A stretch of DNA of 44,349 nucleotides, from the NCBI GenBank assembly GCA_013416795.1, contig RQSC01000757.1, forward strand, positions 198,738 to 243,086. Direction: 5' to 3'. Of this stretch, positions 19,063 to 29,044 are shown in pieces (within the stretch, counting starts at the first letter, position 1; every line of letters starts with the position of its first letter). The DNA is from Prasinococcaceae sp. CCMP 1430 (Eukaryota; Prasinodermophyta; Palmophyllophyceae; Prasinococcales; Prasinococcaceae). Made by a program: the position numbers and the translations under genes. The notes below the pieces were generated by a model. The model saw nothing but the letters and a program-made list of their open reading frames with translations, was not told where the DNA came from and ran no database searches.

Positions 19063-20290
19063 ATGGGCGCGGGAGAAGACCGCGCCGGCGCGGGTGCGGC
19101 GGCGGGGGCCGCGGCGCGCGAGTGCCTGCGCGCGGTGACCCGTACCGCGGCTGCGTACCGCATGCGGGGGGTCTCGAAATTGGCGTTCGCTACTGGCGTC
19201 CTTCACCTTGTCGTGACTACATTCGTGCTCGCCGCCGCGCCCGAGGTGAGCGCAAGCGCGCACGCACGCGGCGGCTGCACATGCAAGAGCCGCGTGAGAG
19301 AATGCCCGATCTGACCCAGTGCACGCTGCTGCTGTTCTGAAGTGGTTCTGGGTCTGGCAGTCGTGCAAGACCGTCGTGTTGCTTGTAGTGACACTAAAAA
19401 TCAAGCGCAAGCGCTCCCAAGCTCTGTACCTGTATGACTTCTGCTGGATCGCCACGTGGATGAAGGATGCTCTGGCTCTTCTGATGCTGCTCACACACGC
19501 GCGCTTGCTGGGCCCCGGGCGCGTGCACAGCTACGTGCTGGCGCTGGCAAACTCGGCGTGGCTCTTCAGAGGCCTTTTCGCACTCGCAGTCGGCCCTCTC
19601 GGTTGGTCGGTGGTGACTGTTGGCAACGCATTGATGTTCCACAGCTTGGAGATGCACGCTGCCCTCCTCATCCATCTCTCGCCACCGATGACTGCCTGGG
19701 CGTTGCGCTGGCATTCGGCTGCGCACACCGCGACCTTCCCCGGGCTCTTCCTGGGCCTCCCGCAGTCCGAGGCTGAGGCCGCCAGTGTCACCCTGCGCGA
19801 ATTTTATGCACCGGCGGTCATCATGTATATGTGCTGGTGGGCTGTGTACACGCCTTGGCTCCTGCTCTACGGCCGGCATCAGTCGATCTCTCTCTCGGGG
19901 CACGACACGGTGTACAGCAACACGATGGTGAGCAACCCAGCCATCGCCAAGGCACTGTGCGGCTACGACGACAGCAAGCCCACTGCAGTGCGGCCGGCCT
20001 TTGTGTACATGTTAATTCACATGATGGCCTCCCTTTTTGTGCTCCTCCCTCCGAGCTACCTCATGTGGCGATCATTCGTGGCCCACACGGCTTTCGGTGT
20101 TGCCCTGCTCATCGCGGCCGCATGGAACGGAGCCAGCCGATATGAGTACATGCTCGTGAAGAAGAACGTAAAGGTCCTGAAGGCGGTCGTGGAGCGCTAT
20201 GAGGAGGCCGCTGCCGCCGAAGGAGGCGGGGTTGAGGCGCTTTCGCCGCCAGCGGCGCGCCCGCGCGCCGTGCACGCAAAGAGGGGCTAA
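19063..20290 (+). CDS. GPC1: Glycerophosphocholine acyltransferase (Gpc1/DUF2838 family), two exons
   Basis: Exon 1 is 19063-19245, exon 2 is 19343-20290; the 97-bp intron starts GTGAGC and ends GAAG, phase 0. The 376-residue product is a polytopic membrane protein with about eight hydrophobic helices. Family hallmarks: YLYDFCWIATWMKDALALLM (compare the YLLDFCYF block of fungal and plant members), VGNALMFHSLEMHAALLIHL with the conserved HSL...IH and following PP, and FYAPAVIMYMCWWAVYTPW. A SRYEYMLVKK segment near the end matches the conserved SYTYLL-type stretch. Known reaction: acyl-CoA plus glycerophosphocholine to lysophosphatidylcholine at the ER. The call rests on this motif pattern. The promoter shared with the SPOUT gene is only 155 bp. 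An AATAAA lies 8 bp after the stop (20298-20303). Confidence 0.83.
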
Positions 20291-20385
20291 GTGAGAGAAT
20301 AAACCCGATACCCCGTCTCTCACCCTTATCAAAACCCAAACTCACGCACGAATCACGCCCCCCTCGGCTCGGCTCGTTCGATTTG

Positions 20386-21954
20386 ATGGCACGGATTTGC
20401 CTTCGTGGCGCGGATTCGGCGAGGTGCATTGTGAGTGTTGGGATCGGGACCACGAGGTGTGGATTTGAACTCCGCGGGCGTTTTTCCCGCGCGCGCTCGC
20501 GAGTTGCGGGTGATGTGAGCGTCACGCGGCAGAGGATTTCGCGCTGGCGGAGCGGAAAGTCGAGGCGGGGAGCTTTGCGTGGACGACCGACGCCATCGCG
20601 CGCGCGCGAGCGCCGCCACGCCACGCCGCGCGCGCTGGCCCACGCCACGCCTTCCCCCCACCCTTCCACCCCCCTTTCCCGCCCGGGCTGCATCGCATCG
20701 CGGTACGGGCTGCGCGCGAGCGTGGGCTCGCGCCCGCCCGCCCGCTCGGCGTACGTCGGGGGAGGGTGGTGCGCGCCCGCGCGATGGCAACGGCGAGCAC
20801 GGGGGCGAGAGCTGAGCGGCGCGCGGCCGCGGGCGCGCGCGAGGCGGGTGGTGGCGGCGGCGAGCTCCTCGATCGACGACGACCCGCCACCGCCCGACCA
20901 CTACGCTGTGCTCGGCGTGAGGAAGGGCGCGTCGGCATCGGCGCGACGCGCGGCGTACCGCACGCTCGCACGGACCGAGCACCCAGACGTGAGCGACAAG
21001 CCAGACGCGCAGGAGCGCTTCGCCGCCATCGCCGAGGCGTATCGGGTGCTCGGGGACGAGGCGGCGCTGGAGGAGTGGGAGAAAGACGTGCGCCGCCACG
21101 CGCAGCGTTCGGCCGCAAGAAACGCGCCCGTTGACGTGGGTGCGCCACCCGATGCTGCCGCACTGGACGTGTACGCGTCGGTGTCGCTCACCACCACGGA
21201 GGCCAGGGATGGCTGCACCAAGCACATTAAGATGCGGGCCTCACGGAGCTGCAAAATGTGTTCCGGAAAGGGCTACAGGCCGGGTAGTGCGATGAAGAAG
21301 CAGACGTGCGGTGCGTGCAAGGGGAGCGGCAAGGTCCTGGACACGGAGAGCGGCGACCTCTTCGCGCGGCTGCGGAGCGGCTTCCAGGCGGAATGCGGCA
21401 ACTGCAACGGACTCGGGTACGTCATGGTCGCCCAGGAAGCGTGCAAGACGTGCTCGGGCACGGGATTTTCGAAACAGGCTGTCACACAGAAGCTGCAGTG
21501 CCCACCCGGACTCCAGCGGGGCTCGCGGATGAGGGTGCCGGGCCTGGGTGACTACGCCGGGTCACAGCGGGGTGACCTGTACGTGACTGTTGCTGAAATC
21601 ACGCCCGACCCGGGCGACCTGAGGCAGCGCTTCTCGCGGGCGACGAAGGATGCGAGGGAGGCAGTCAATGCGTCGGGCGAGCGTTTCTCAGCGGCAGCGA
21701 AGGAAGCGAAGGATACGGTCGATGCGTCAGGCCAGCGTTTCTCGACTGCAGCGAAGGATGCGGCCGACTCCGAGGTGGCGTCCATGGCGAGCGAAGGCGT
21801 CAAGACCGTCGCAGGGGTCGCTTTCGTCGGCCTTGGCAAGATAGCCATCTCGGCGCTCGACGCCATCAACGAGGAGCAGAAGGCTGCAAAAGAGCGCAGG
21901 GCGCGCAAGCGGGCAGCATCTGAAAGTGACTCTGCATCAGACTCCGCAGAGTGA
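20386..21954 (+). CDS. Plastid-type DnaJ (J domain plus four CXXCXGXG zinc motifs)
   Basis: The J domain begins at about base 20900 (DHYAVLGVRKGASASARRAA) and has the catalytic HPD (TEHPDVS). Four zinc motifs follow: CKMCSGKG, CGACKGSG, CGNCNGLG and CKTCSGTG. A short client-binding C-terminal piece follows (CPPGLQRGSRMRVPGLGDYA, GDLYVTV). The tail carries three 18-residue repeats and an acidic Ser/Asp end. Role: Hsp70 co-chaperone. The first in-frame ATG is 20386, giving 522 residues, but its first ~150 residues look like translated promoter. A better start is ATG 20783 (MATASTGARAERRAAAGARE), a classic transit peptide, one base out of frame with the RRVVAAASSS that precedes the J domain. I give the frame as it stands and regard the 5' end as unresolved. 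Confidence 0.8.
   Translation: MARICLRGADSARCIVSVGIGTTRCGFELRGRFSRARSRVAGDVSVTRQRISRWRSGKSRRGALRGRPTPSRARERRHATPRALAHATPSPHPSTPLSRPGCIASRYGLRASVGSRPPARSAYVGGGWCAPARWQRRARGRELSGARPRARARRVVAAASSSIDDDPPPPDHYAVLGVRKGASASARRAAYRTLARTEHPDVSDKPDAQERFAAIAEAYRVLGDEAALEEWEKDVRRHAQRSAARNAPVDVGAPPDAAALDVYASVSLTTTEARDGCTKHIKMRASRSCKMCSGKGYRPGSAMKKQTCGACKGSGKVLDTESGDLFARLRSGFQAECGNCNGLGYVMVAQEACKTCSGTGFSKQAVTQKLQCPPGLQRGSRMRVPGLGDYAGSQRGDLYVTVAEITPDPGDLRQRFSRATKDAREAVNASGERFSAAAKEAKDTVDASGQRFSTAAKDAADSEVASMASEGVKTVAGVAFVGLGKIAISALDAINEEQKAAKERRARKRAASESDSASDSAE
21625..21786 (+). repeat. Three 54-bp (18-residue) coding repeats in the DnaJ tail
   Basis: Units start at 21625, 21679 and 21733 and encode QRFSRATKDAREAVNASG, ERFSAAAKEAKDTVDASG and QRFSTAAKDAADSEVASM. 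The pattern is amphipathic helical, like LEA or apolipoprotein repeats. Confidence 0.9.
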
Positions 21955-22074
21955 TTGAAATGCCATCTCACCATCCTGTCATGGAGCACAATTTTATGGC
22001 GTCTCATCCGTGTGATCCCTCCAGCTCGCTCGCTCCAGCTGCTGCGCTGCTAGGCCGCCTCGCCGCGTTGCCAC

Positions 22075-24120
22075 TCAGGAGGCTCGGCTCACTGGCGCCA
22101 TGCCAAAGCTGTACCGCTGGATGGTCTCCTCCGCCACCGCATCCATCCTCGCACCGACCGACCACGTCTGCTGCTCGGGCGAGTACTTGGTCATGGGGCA
22201 CAGGCTGCTCGGATCGGTGGCCGCCATGCCACCGACCGTGTACACCACGCCGCGCAGGCGCGCGCTGGCGCCGTACGAGCGGCTCGAGCCCATGTCCGGC
22301 AGCTCGGTCCAGCTCGAGGGCATGCGCAGGTCGAGGCACTCGACCTTGCTAATGGGCTGGGTGCCGTCAAATCCGCCCGCGACAATGATCGCATCCTCGC
22401 CCGTGACGCCGGCGCTGCCGGGAAGGAGCGAAGATGCGCAGGTGTGCCCTCCGCGCTTGAACAGCAGCGGCGGGCCGGGCTGCCACTTGCCGACGCGGGG
22501 ATCCAAGAACTCGCATGTGTTGAGGTAGCGCTTGCCGTCGAAGCCGGCCAAGGCCCACACACATCCGCGCGAGGCGACCATGCTGCTAGCGAAGCGTGTC
22601 TCACTCATGTTGCTGGCCCACACCCACTCAGCCGCCCCCGGTTGCAGGACCTCACAGGACGACAGCAGCTGAGTTTTTTTGGAGCCGCCACCGGCGGCCA
22701 CGATGGTGCCATCGTCGAGAGCGGCTGCAACGCCGGAAAATCGAGTGTCAAGCAATGATGGCGCCTCCACCCACACGTTGTTGATCATATCATAGCGCTC
22801 GACCGAGTTGTACCACCTCATTTTCTTGCCGCCGCCGATCGCGTAGACGCCCAGCCCGTTGCGCGCGTTCACAAGTCCAAAATTCGAGCGCTCGAACGCC
22901 ATCGGGGCGACCTCCTCGGCGAATCCAGTCGATGGGTCAACAATAGCAACCTTGTTGGTTGTCCCGTGCTTGGTAAGGCCGCCGGCGATCATGAGCCGAG
23001 CATCCAGCTCCATAGCGTCGACCATCGGCTGCAGGGTTTGCGCCGGCGCAGGCCCTGCCGCTGGCACCGCTGGCGTCGGTGTCGGCGTGGCTGTTACGGC
23101 ACGAGCGCCGCCGGCAAGCTGCGCCTTGAGCGCGTCGATCTCAGCTCGCATCTCGACATGTTGCCTGTTGAGCTTCGCAATGGCCTCGCTTCCCGCATCG
23201 CTGCGCAGGCGGCCCATCTCCTGCTCGGCCTCGCGCTTGAACGCGCGGAGCGACTCGATCTCCTTGCGCGCTGCGGCAACTGCCGCTGCGCACATCTCCA
23301 GCTGGGCCTGCACAGCATCATCGCCCGTGCCCAGGACGACAGCCGGAGCTTGGTCGCCGCCACCGGCAGGTGCGCCCTCCCGAATTTTCTGGTGGGCGAC
23401 CGGTGCAGGCTGCTCTGACGGCGGTGGCGGCCGGCCTGCCAGCGCACGGCGCTGTTGATCGTCCTCTGCGGTGCGTCTGCTCTCCTCCAGCGCCTGCTCA
23501 AGAAGCTCCCGCTCGCGCTCCTCGAGCTCAGCTTGTTGCCGCTGCCGCTCCGTCTCTATGGCAGCAGCGCCTGCCGTCCGCGCATTTGGTCTCCCCTGCA
23601 GCTGTTGCTGCTGCTGCGGCTGTGTGTCGTGTTGCTGTTGCCGTGATGGGCGCACGGCGCTGCCATTCGGATGTGGTGCGGACGTGCCCATCTTCTCGTC
23701 GAACTTGGAGTGGATGGCGTCGACTTGCTTCTTCGAGAGAACCGATGGGAGCCGCGCCCCCTCCATGCTGTCTTCAATAATGTACTTGAATTCGGCCTCC
23801 TTGAGAGGGACGCACTTCTCCACGATGGCAACGCGCACCTGCGCAGGGAAGCGCGTCTTATGCCCACCCGTCGCACTCGTCCACGCCGCCGGGTCGATCT
23901 CGTAGGCGCCATCGCTAGCGGCCACAAACTTCCCGATGAGCTGGCGAGTTCGCATGTTCCAAAGGAGCAATGGCATGCCCTTCCGGATGTGCTGGACGTG
24001 CTCCCAGTGCGATCCCGGCGCGCCGAAGAGCTTGTGGTTGATGCACTCTGCCTGCGTCTCCTTGTTGCAGTGGAATATCACGCCGCCGATGCCGAGGCGG
24101 TCGCGGAAGTTGGGCGCCAT
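22075..24120 (-). CDS. DCD-domain kelch-repeat protein
   Basis: 681 residues, single exon. The DCD (development and cell death) domain spans about residues 9-125: GIGGVIFHCNKETQAECINH, KLFGAPGSHWEHVQHIRKGM, PLLLWNMRTRQLIGKF, YEIDPAAWTS and FPAQVRVAI are all family hallmarks. Residues ~150-350 are Gln-rich with long coiled-coil stretches. From ~385 to the end come about six kelch repeats with the GG plus spaced Tyr/Trp pattern (VYAIGGGKKMRWYNSVERYD, CVWALAGFDGKRYLNTCEFL), likely a beta propeller. DCD proteins are characteristic of green plants and linked to stress and cell-death responses; DCD-kelch members exist in land plants. Start 24120 is just before the DCD domain; the frame is open upstream but looks non-coding. 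Convergent with the DnaJ gene (120 bp). Confidence 0.9.
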   Translation of the reverse strand: MAPNFRDRLGIGGVIFHCNKETQAECINHKLFGAPGSHWEHVQHIRKGMPLLLWNMRTRQLIGKFVAASDGAYEIDPAAWTSATGGHKTRFPAQVRVAIVEKCVPLKEAEFKYIIEDSMEGARLPSVLSKKQVDAIHSKFDEKMGTSAPHPNGSAVRPSRQQQHDTQPQQQQQLQGRPNARTAGAAAIETERQRQQAELEERERELLEQALEESRRTAEDDQQRRALAGRPPPPSEQPAPVAHQKIREGAPAGGGDQAPAVVLGTGDDAVQAQLEMCAAAVAAARKEIESLRAFKREAEQEMGRLRSDAGSEAIAKLNRQHVEMRAEIDALKAQLAGGARAVTATPTPTPAVPAAGPAPAQTLQPMVDAMELDARLMIAGGLTKHGTTNKVAIVDPSTGFAEEVAPMAFERSNFGLVNARNGLGVYAIGGGKKMRWYNSVERYDMINNVWVEAPSLLDTRFSGVAAALDDGTIVAAGGGSKKTQLLSSCEVLQPGAAEWVWASNMSETRFASSMVASRGCVWALAGFDGKRYLNTCEFLDPRVGKWQPGPPLLFKRGGHTCASSLLPGSAGVTGEDAIIVAGGFDGTQPISKVECLDLRMPSSWTELPDMGSSRSYGASARLRGVVYTVGGMAATDPSSLCPMTKYSPEQQTWSVGARMDAVAEETIQRYSFGMAPVSRAS

Positions 24121-24530
24121 CGCTGCAAGCCCGGCCGTTTTCTGCACGGCGTTGCTGGTGCGAAGGGACACGGGGGGCCAGGCGGTGCCGGGGGACGCGT
24201 GCGCCCGCGGGCGCGCCCTGCACAAACGCCGGCGCTCCCCGCTCGCCGCCCTCGATCCCGATCGGAGATGCCCAGCCCCCTGGCCCCGGCGCACCCGCCC
24301 CCATTCTGCGCGCGCGCAGTGGCGCACGCGCGGTGCAGCGCCGAGGAATGCGCGACGTGCGTGTCACTAATCTGCTTCATCGAGCTGTCACATCGCGAGC
24401 CGGATCGCTGCATCGTCGCTCGTGACCGGTCGCCCCACATTGGCCGCCCGCGGCGCAGCGCCATGCGGCGGCGCCGCCCGCTGGACGTGCCCCCCTCCCC
24501 TCCCGCCGCGTCCTGCCTTGGCCGCTCGCG
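24121..24530. promoter_or_regulatory. Divergent promoter region, DCD-kelch / EF-hand gene
   Basis: 410 bp without a supported gene. A somewhat lower-GC patch lies at 24355-24430 (GTCACTAATCTGCTTCATCG). No TATA box is evident. Confidence 0.45.
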
Positions 24531-26002
24531 ATGCTGCGCATAGAATGGTTGGCGCTCGCCGCGCTCATGGCCGCAAGCAGCGGCAGCGGCGGCGGCAACA
24601 GCGCGCCGCCGCTGCGGCAGGCGAGCGCGTTCCTGTCGTGGCCAGCCTCGGCGGCGCCCCCAGTGCGTGCAGGTGGGGAGAAGGACGCGGTGGGGGTGGG
24701 TACGCTGAGGAAGCATCGGAAGTTCGGGCATATCGTCACGACGGACGCCAACGTGCGTGCACGCGTCCCTGCGCTGCCGCGGGACAGTGCCCGAACGTGG
24801 GCGTACGACGCGCACATGCTGTTGTTGTGCCACTGCTTGGTAGCGTCTGACGCTGCCCTTTGCGGCCCTGCGCTCCTCTGCAGCGTCATATTCCTGGCGG
24901 CCCTGACCACCACAAGTCCAGCCCTGAGCACCATGGCTCGTTTGACCCTGTAGGGGAGGCCGGCGCAGAGCATGCGGCGAGGTTTCACGCGCAGCAGAAG
25001 CAGCAGCAGCAGCAGGGCGGGGACAGTGTCGGTGGGGGCGGGGATCATTTCAACGGCGACCTTTACCCATACTTCGACGACGACGGGGCCTGGTCATACG
25101 GTGATCAATACGACGAAGGCTACAACGGTGGCTTTAACTCCACGGAGCGTCTGCTCGAAGTTTTCCCCCTGGCTGACGCAGATGACGATGGCAAGCTGAC
25201 CAAGTCGGAGTTGGTCGAGTGGACGGTGTCGCAGCACCTCAATGTCAGCGCGCGCCGCCTAGAACGCGAGCTCCATTGGCAGGACCAGAACGAGGATGGA
25301 TTGCTGGCGATGAAGGAGTATCTGACGCACACGCTGTACGGCGTGCACGAGGGCCTCGTTCCTGACAGGCCTGAACAGTACGATCCGACCGCTCTCCGTG
25401 TGGCGCTTGGCGAGGCAGCGGAAGGGTACCACTGGCTGGAGAGCATGCAGCGCCGCTTCAGAGTGGCCGATGCGGACCAAGATGGGCTGCTCTCGCTGGC
25501 CGAATTCGCAGACTTTCATCACCCGCAGGACACAACGCGCGAGGAGGTGCTCGACGCGCTCAAGCTCGAAGAAGTGGAGAGGCACGACACGGATGGCGAT
25601 GGCTTCGTCGATTGGGACGAGTACAGGCAAATGTACGAGACTGAAATCATGTGGGAGCGCCTGCCCTGGGACAGACGGGACGACTCGCAAGCCGATGAGG
25701 ACGCAAAGGTGCTGTGGCATGCGGTCGACACCGACGGCGATGATAGGATTGACGCGCGGGAGATGGGGGCGCTGCTCAGATACGTCGTGCCCAGCGATCG
25801 CGACTACGCTGTACGCACGGTGGAAGCGATAATGCAGGACGCCGACGAGGATGGCGACGGAGCCCTCACCATCGAAGAGATGCTCGCGAATCCGGCCAGT
25901 CTGTACTCGTTTCCACACTCCGCCGCGCGCTCCGATCCGTCCTACGCGGACTACTTGCACGATTCCTGGGGTCACTACATGCACGGCTACGAGTTCAGGT
26001 GA
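24531..26002 (+). CDS. Secretory-pathway six-EF-hand protein (reticulocalbin/CREC-like), two exons
   Basis: Exon 1 is 24531-24752, exon 2 is 24884-26002; the 131-bp intron begins GTGCGT and ends GCAG, phase 0. The 446-residue product starts with a signal peptide (MLRIEWLALAALMAASSGSG). A Gln/Gly-rich and His-rich linker precedes six EF-hand loops: DADDDGKLTKSE, DQNEDGLLAMKE, DADQDGLLSLAE, DTDGDGFVDWDE, DTDGDDRIDARE and DEDGDGALTIEE. The paired spacing and six hands fit the CREC family (reticulocalbin, calumenin), which are low-affinity calcium buffers of the ER and Golgi. The protein ends HYMHGYEFR with no HDEL/KDEL-type retrieval signal, so it may leave the ER. Loop 5 has Asp in place of the usual Gly6. 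Confidence 0.87.
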
Positions 26003-26376
26003 TTCCCTACCGGCCAGAGCTCCAGCCATGCGATGCCCACGCTGCTCCGCCCTTGGGCGCTCGTGGCCCCGCCCCATTGATTTGAGGGGCTCTCAGAGCT
26101 TGTGGCATGCATTTCACCAATTTGGTTCCAGCACTGCATCGTCGACTAGCTAGTGTAAGCAGCTCTCCATCCCTGCGCGCACGCACCCACGCGCGCACGC
26201 TAGCGCGCAGCGTGAGATGCGCCATCGACACCGCGCTCGAGAGTGCGCGGCGCACGCTGCCGTCGCCTGTTCGTGTGTCGCCAATACGGCCGCATCCGTC
26301 CTTACTCCTCACTGTATTCAAAAATTGGGTGCGCGCTAGCCCGTGCATCGCGCGCAGTGCGTGCTGCGCCGCTCTT
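26003..26376. other. Convergent intergenic region, EF-hand / MPP alpha
   Basis: 374 bp between facing stop codons, no gene seen. Slightly lower GC near 26085-26160 and 26300-26340. Confidence 0.45.
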
Positions 26377-28165
26377 TCAGAAGCGGCCGGCCACGTCTTT
26401 GTAGGCCGGGAACTCGCCGCCGGCGGTCATGGTCACGTAGGTGAGCGGGGTGGCGAACATCTTCTTGGCGTACGCGGCAACGTTCTTCGAGGACACCTTG
26501 TTGAGTTTCTCGATGAAGGTCGACGCCGGCATGCGCTTGCCGTAGGCGAGCAGCTGGCGGCCGATGTCCTCCGACACCACATTCTTCTTCTCCAGGTTGG
26601 TCATCATCGATGAGATCGCCGAGTTGCGCGCGCGCGCAAGCTCCTCGTCCGAGAACTTGGCGGCGGCGATGTCGGTGAGCTGCGCGGTGAGGATGTCCAC
26701 CAGGCGGCCCTCGAAGCCAGGCTCGCACGTGCCGCTCACGCCGACGAGGCCAGTCTTGTCGTACATGTCGCCGTGCACGCTGGCCATGGTCACCTGCGCG
26801 TACTGGTTGAGCACGCCAGTGTACAGTCGCGAGTACATGCCCTTGCCCGGGCCGCCCGAGCTGAACGAGAAGCCGCCGCCCAGCATGGCCTGCAGGACGG
26901 TGCACGTGACAGCGCCGTCAACGTCGCTCCAGCCACCCGGGGTCTCGAACACCATGTTGACGTGCGACGAGCCGTCAGTTGACTTGCCGGACCACTCGCC
27001 ACCCACGTAGGGCGCGTCCTCGGACGCGGAGGACTCGACCGACGCCACACCCTCGACGTTGCCGCTGAAGGGCTCCACGAGCGACACGAGCTCATCGTGG
27101 TCGATGCCGGAGGCCGCGACGACCATGCGGCTCGGCGATGTGAAGTGCTCCCCCCAGAACTTGGCGACCGCCTGCGGGCTGGACGAGGCCAGCAGGCTGT
27201 CGGTCGCCAGCAGCGGGCGGCCAAGGCCCTTGCCAGCGTACGCCACTGAGTGCATCGCCTCGCCCATCTGGAGAGTGGAGTTCTCAGAGTTCTTCGTGTC
27301 CTTGATGGCGCGTTCGATGGCTCCCGCAAGCTCCCAGTCGTGCATCGCGGGCATGCGTGCACCCTCCATCAGCATCTGCCGGGGCGCGCGGAGGGCGGAC
27401 GAGGTCAGCGAGCGGAAAGGAAACGGGAATGGCAAAAACGCCAAGCCAGCGCGGTCACGCTGACGTGTGCAGGCAGCGCCGCGGAGCACATCGAGCATGC
27501 CGGGGGCGCAGCGGGCCGCCTGCGCCCCGCAGCGCACATCCGCACCCGCGCGCCTCAGTCTAAGGCCGGCAGCTCCGCCGCGCGTATGCCCCGCACGCCC
27601 CGCCTTGCGGGTGCGCTGGCGGGCAAGAATATGCGCTTTTAGGGTTCGCACGAGGTGTGCGCACGCCAAGGCAGAGCAGGCGCAATCGCACCTCGACGAG
27701 AGCTGCTTGCGTGCCCTTGACGCCGTCAACGGAGTAGGTGAAGTGCTCGCGGCCCGCGATGGCCGAAGTGTGCGCGCCGATCACCTCGGCGTCGCGCACG
27801 ATGCGGAACTGCGAGCGCATCTGCGTGGACGTCCACGCGAGCTTCTCGAGCGCGTGCGAAGCGCCCGCGGTGCCCGGCGCCGTCTCATGCACAGACCCGG
27901 CGCCCACGAAAAGCGAGACGTTGGCGGCGGGGCCAGGCGAGTCCTCGGAGGCGACAATCATGCCCGAGGGCAGCTTGGTCACCTTTGTCTCTGGCGTGGT
28001 CGCCGGGTACTGGGCGAAGGCCTCCGGCACGCCCGGCAGCGGGTCGCACATGAGCGGCATTCCGGCCGCGGTGGCGGCCTGTGTCGCAACAGCGGGCACG
28101 CCGGCCGCATACGCGCGCGCCTTGCCGGCGGCGCGGCGCGCGAAGCCCGCGACGACGGAGGACAT
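26377..28165 (-). CDS. Mitochondrial processing peptidase alpha subunit, two exons
   Basis: Exon 1 is 28165-27692 (158 codons), exon 2 is 27375-26377; the 316-bp intron starts GTGCGA and ends GCAG, phase 0. The 490-residue product has an Ala/Arg-rich N-terminus (MSSVVAGFARRAAGKARAYA). It belongs to the M16B family. It lacks the HXXEH zinc site of the beta subunit: the matching place is SHALEKLAW (residues ~103-111), as in alpha subunits. It carries the Gly-rich substrate loop GGGFSFSSGGPGKGMYSRLY (about residues 323-342), the alpha-subunit hallmark. Role: binds presequences and delivers them to the catalytic beta subunit in the matrix; in plants MPP is part of the cytochrome bc1 complex. The join KGTQAALVE|MLMEGARMPA fits the family alignment. 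Confidence 0.93.
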
Positions 28166-29044
28166 CGCGACTGGGGAGGGACGCCGGGGGGGGGGGGGGA
28201 GATGTGCGCGCCCCGCTTCGCGCGCGGTGTGCCGCACAGCCGCGCCCCCCGCCCCCCTTCATCCTCTCCCTCCCGGGCGCCGCCCGGGCGCCCGCACCCA
28301 TCGCCTGCACCGCCGCGCGTCCCCGTCGCGATCGCGCGCTACCTCGCGGCCGCGAGCGCGATTGATCCCAGGCTATGATCCGGAATCGGTGTGTGTGTGT
28401 GTGCGCGCGGCACACGCAGCGCGCGCTCGTTCCGATCAAGACCGTACCAAACGAAGCTTTCACATTTATTTTTCGCGCCTGCTGCGGCCTGGCTGGACGC
28501 GGGAATCGGCCGCCCTCGCTTGGTTGGTCGAGTACCTGCTCGCACCCGCGCGCGCGCGCGCGCCCGCGCCACGCACTGACCGAGAAAATGACTCGAAATG
28601 TGGCGCGTCGATCGTCAGAATCGGCGAGACATCCGGCCTGGGGGACTGAGAAAACGACTGGGGGAGCCGACGCTGTGGCGATGATGCGCGCGGGCCGCCG
28701 ACCCGCCCGCGTTCCGTGCGGATCTGTCTGTGTGCGTGCGTTCCCCGACGCGCCGCCGAATTCGAAACGCGCGCGGGCCGGGCCGGGCCCGCCGCCGCGG
28801 CTGCGGGAAGGGGAGGTGTGGGTGGGGCGGGTGGGGTGGGGCGGGGTGGGGTGGGGTGGGGAGTGGAACCGGCGCAGTGCGGCACAGCGTGCCCGCGCGC
28901 GCGCGCGGCGGAGCGGGCAGGAGCGGGGGCGGTCGTGCCACCGGCGCGCTCGCGCTCCCTTCCCTTCCTCCCCCCCCCCCCCGGGGGGCCTAAACACCCC
29001 ACCACACTCACCAACGCCCATCCCGCTCCCGCAGAGGGGGCGCG
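28166..29044. other. Divergent intergenic region, MPP alpha / HEAT-repeat gene
   Basis: 879 bp, no gene supported on either strand. Near the MPP alpha start is a run of 13 G (28187-28199). A mixed-composition patch at 28370-28660 includes GTGTGTGTGTGTG (28390-28402) and a CG tract near 28548-28562. A GGGGTGGGGTGGGG motif lies at about 28830-28862, which could form a G-quadruplex. A C run is at 28970-28982. It must hold both promoters. Confidence 0.5.

Noticed and set aside
20440-20485. tRNA-like T-arm (GTGGATTTGAACTCCGC) upstream of DnaJ
   Set aside because: A five-pair stem can be drawn, but no acceptor stem, D-arm or anticodon arm fits on either strand.
20470-20492. E2F-like TTTCCCGC before DnaJ, and GGAAAATTCCCGC near 10900
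   Set aside because: Short GC-rich motifs are expected by chance here; no further support.
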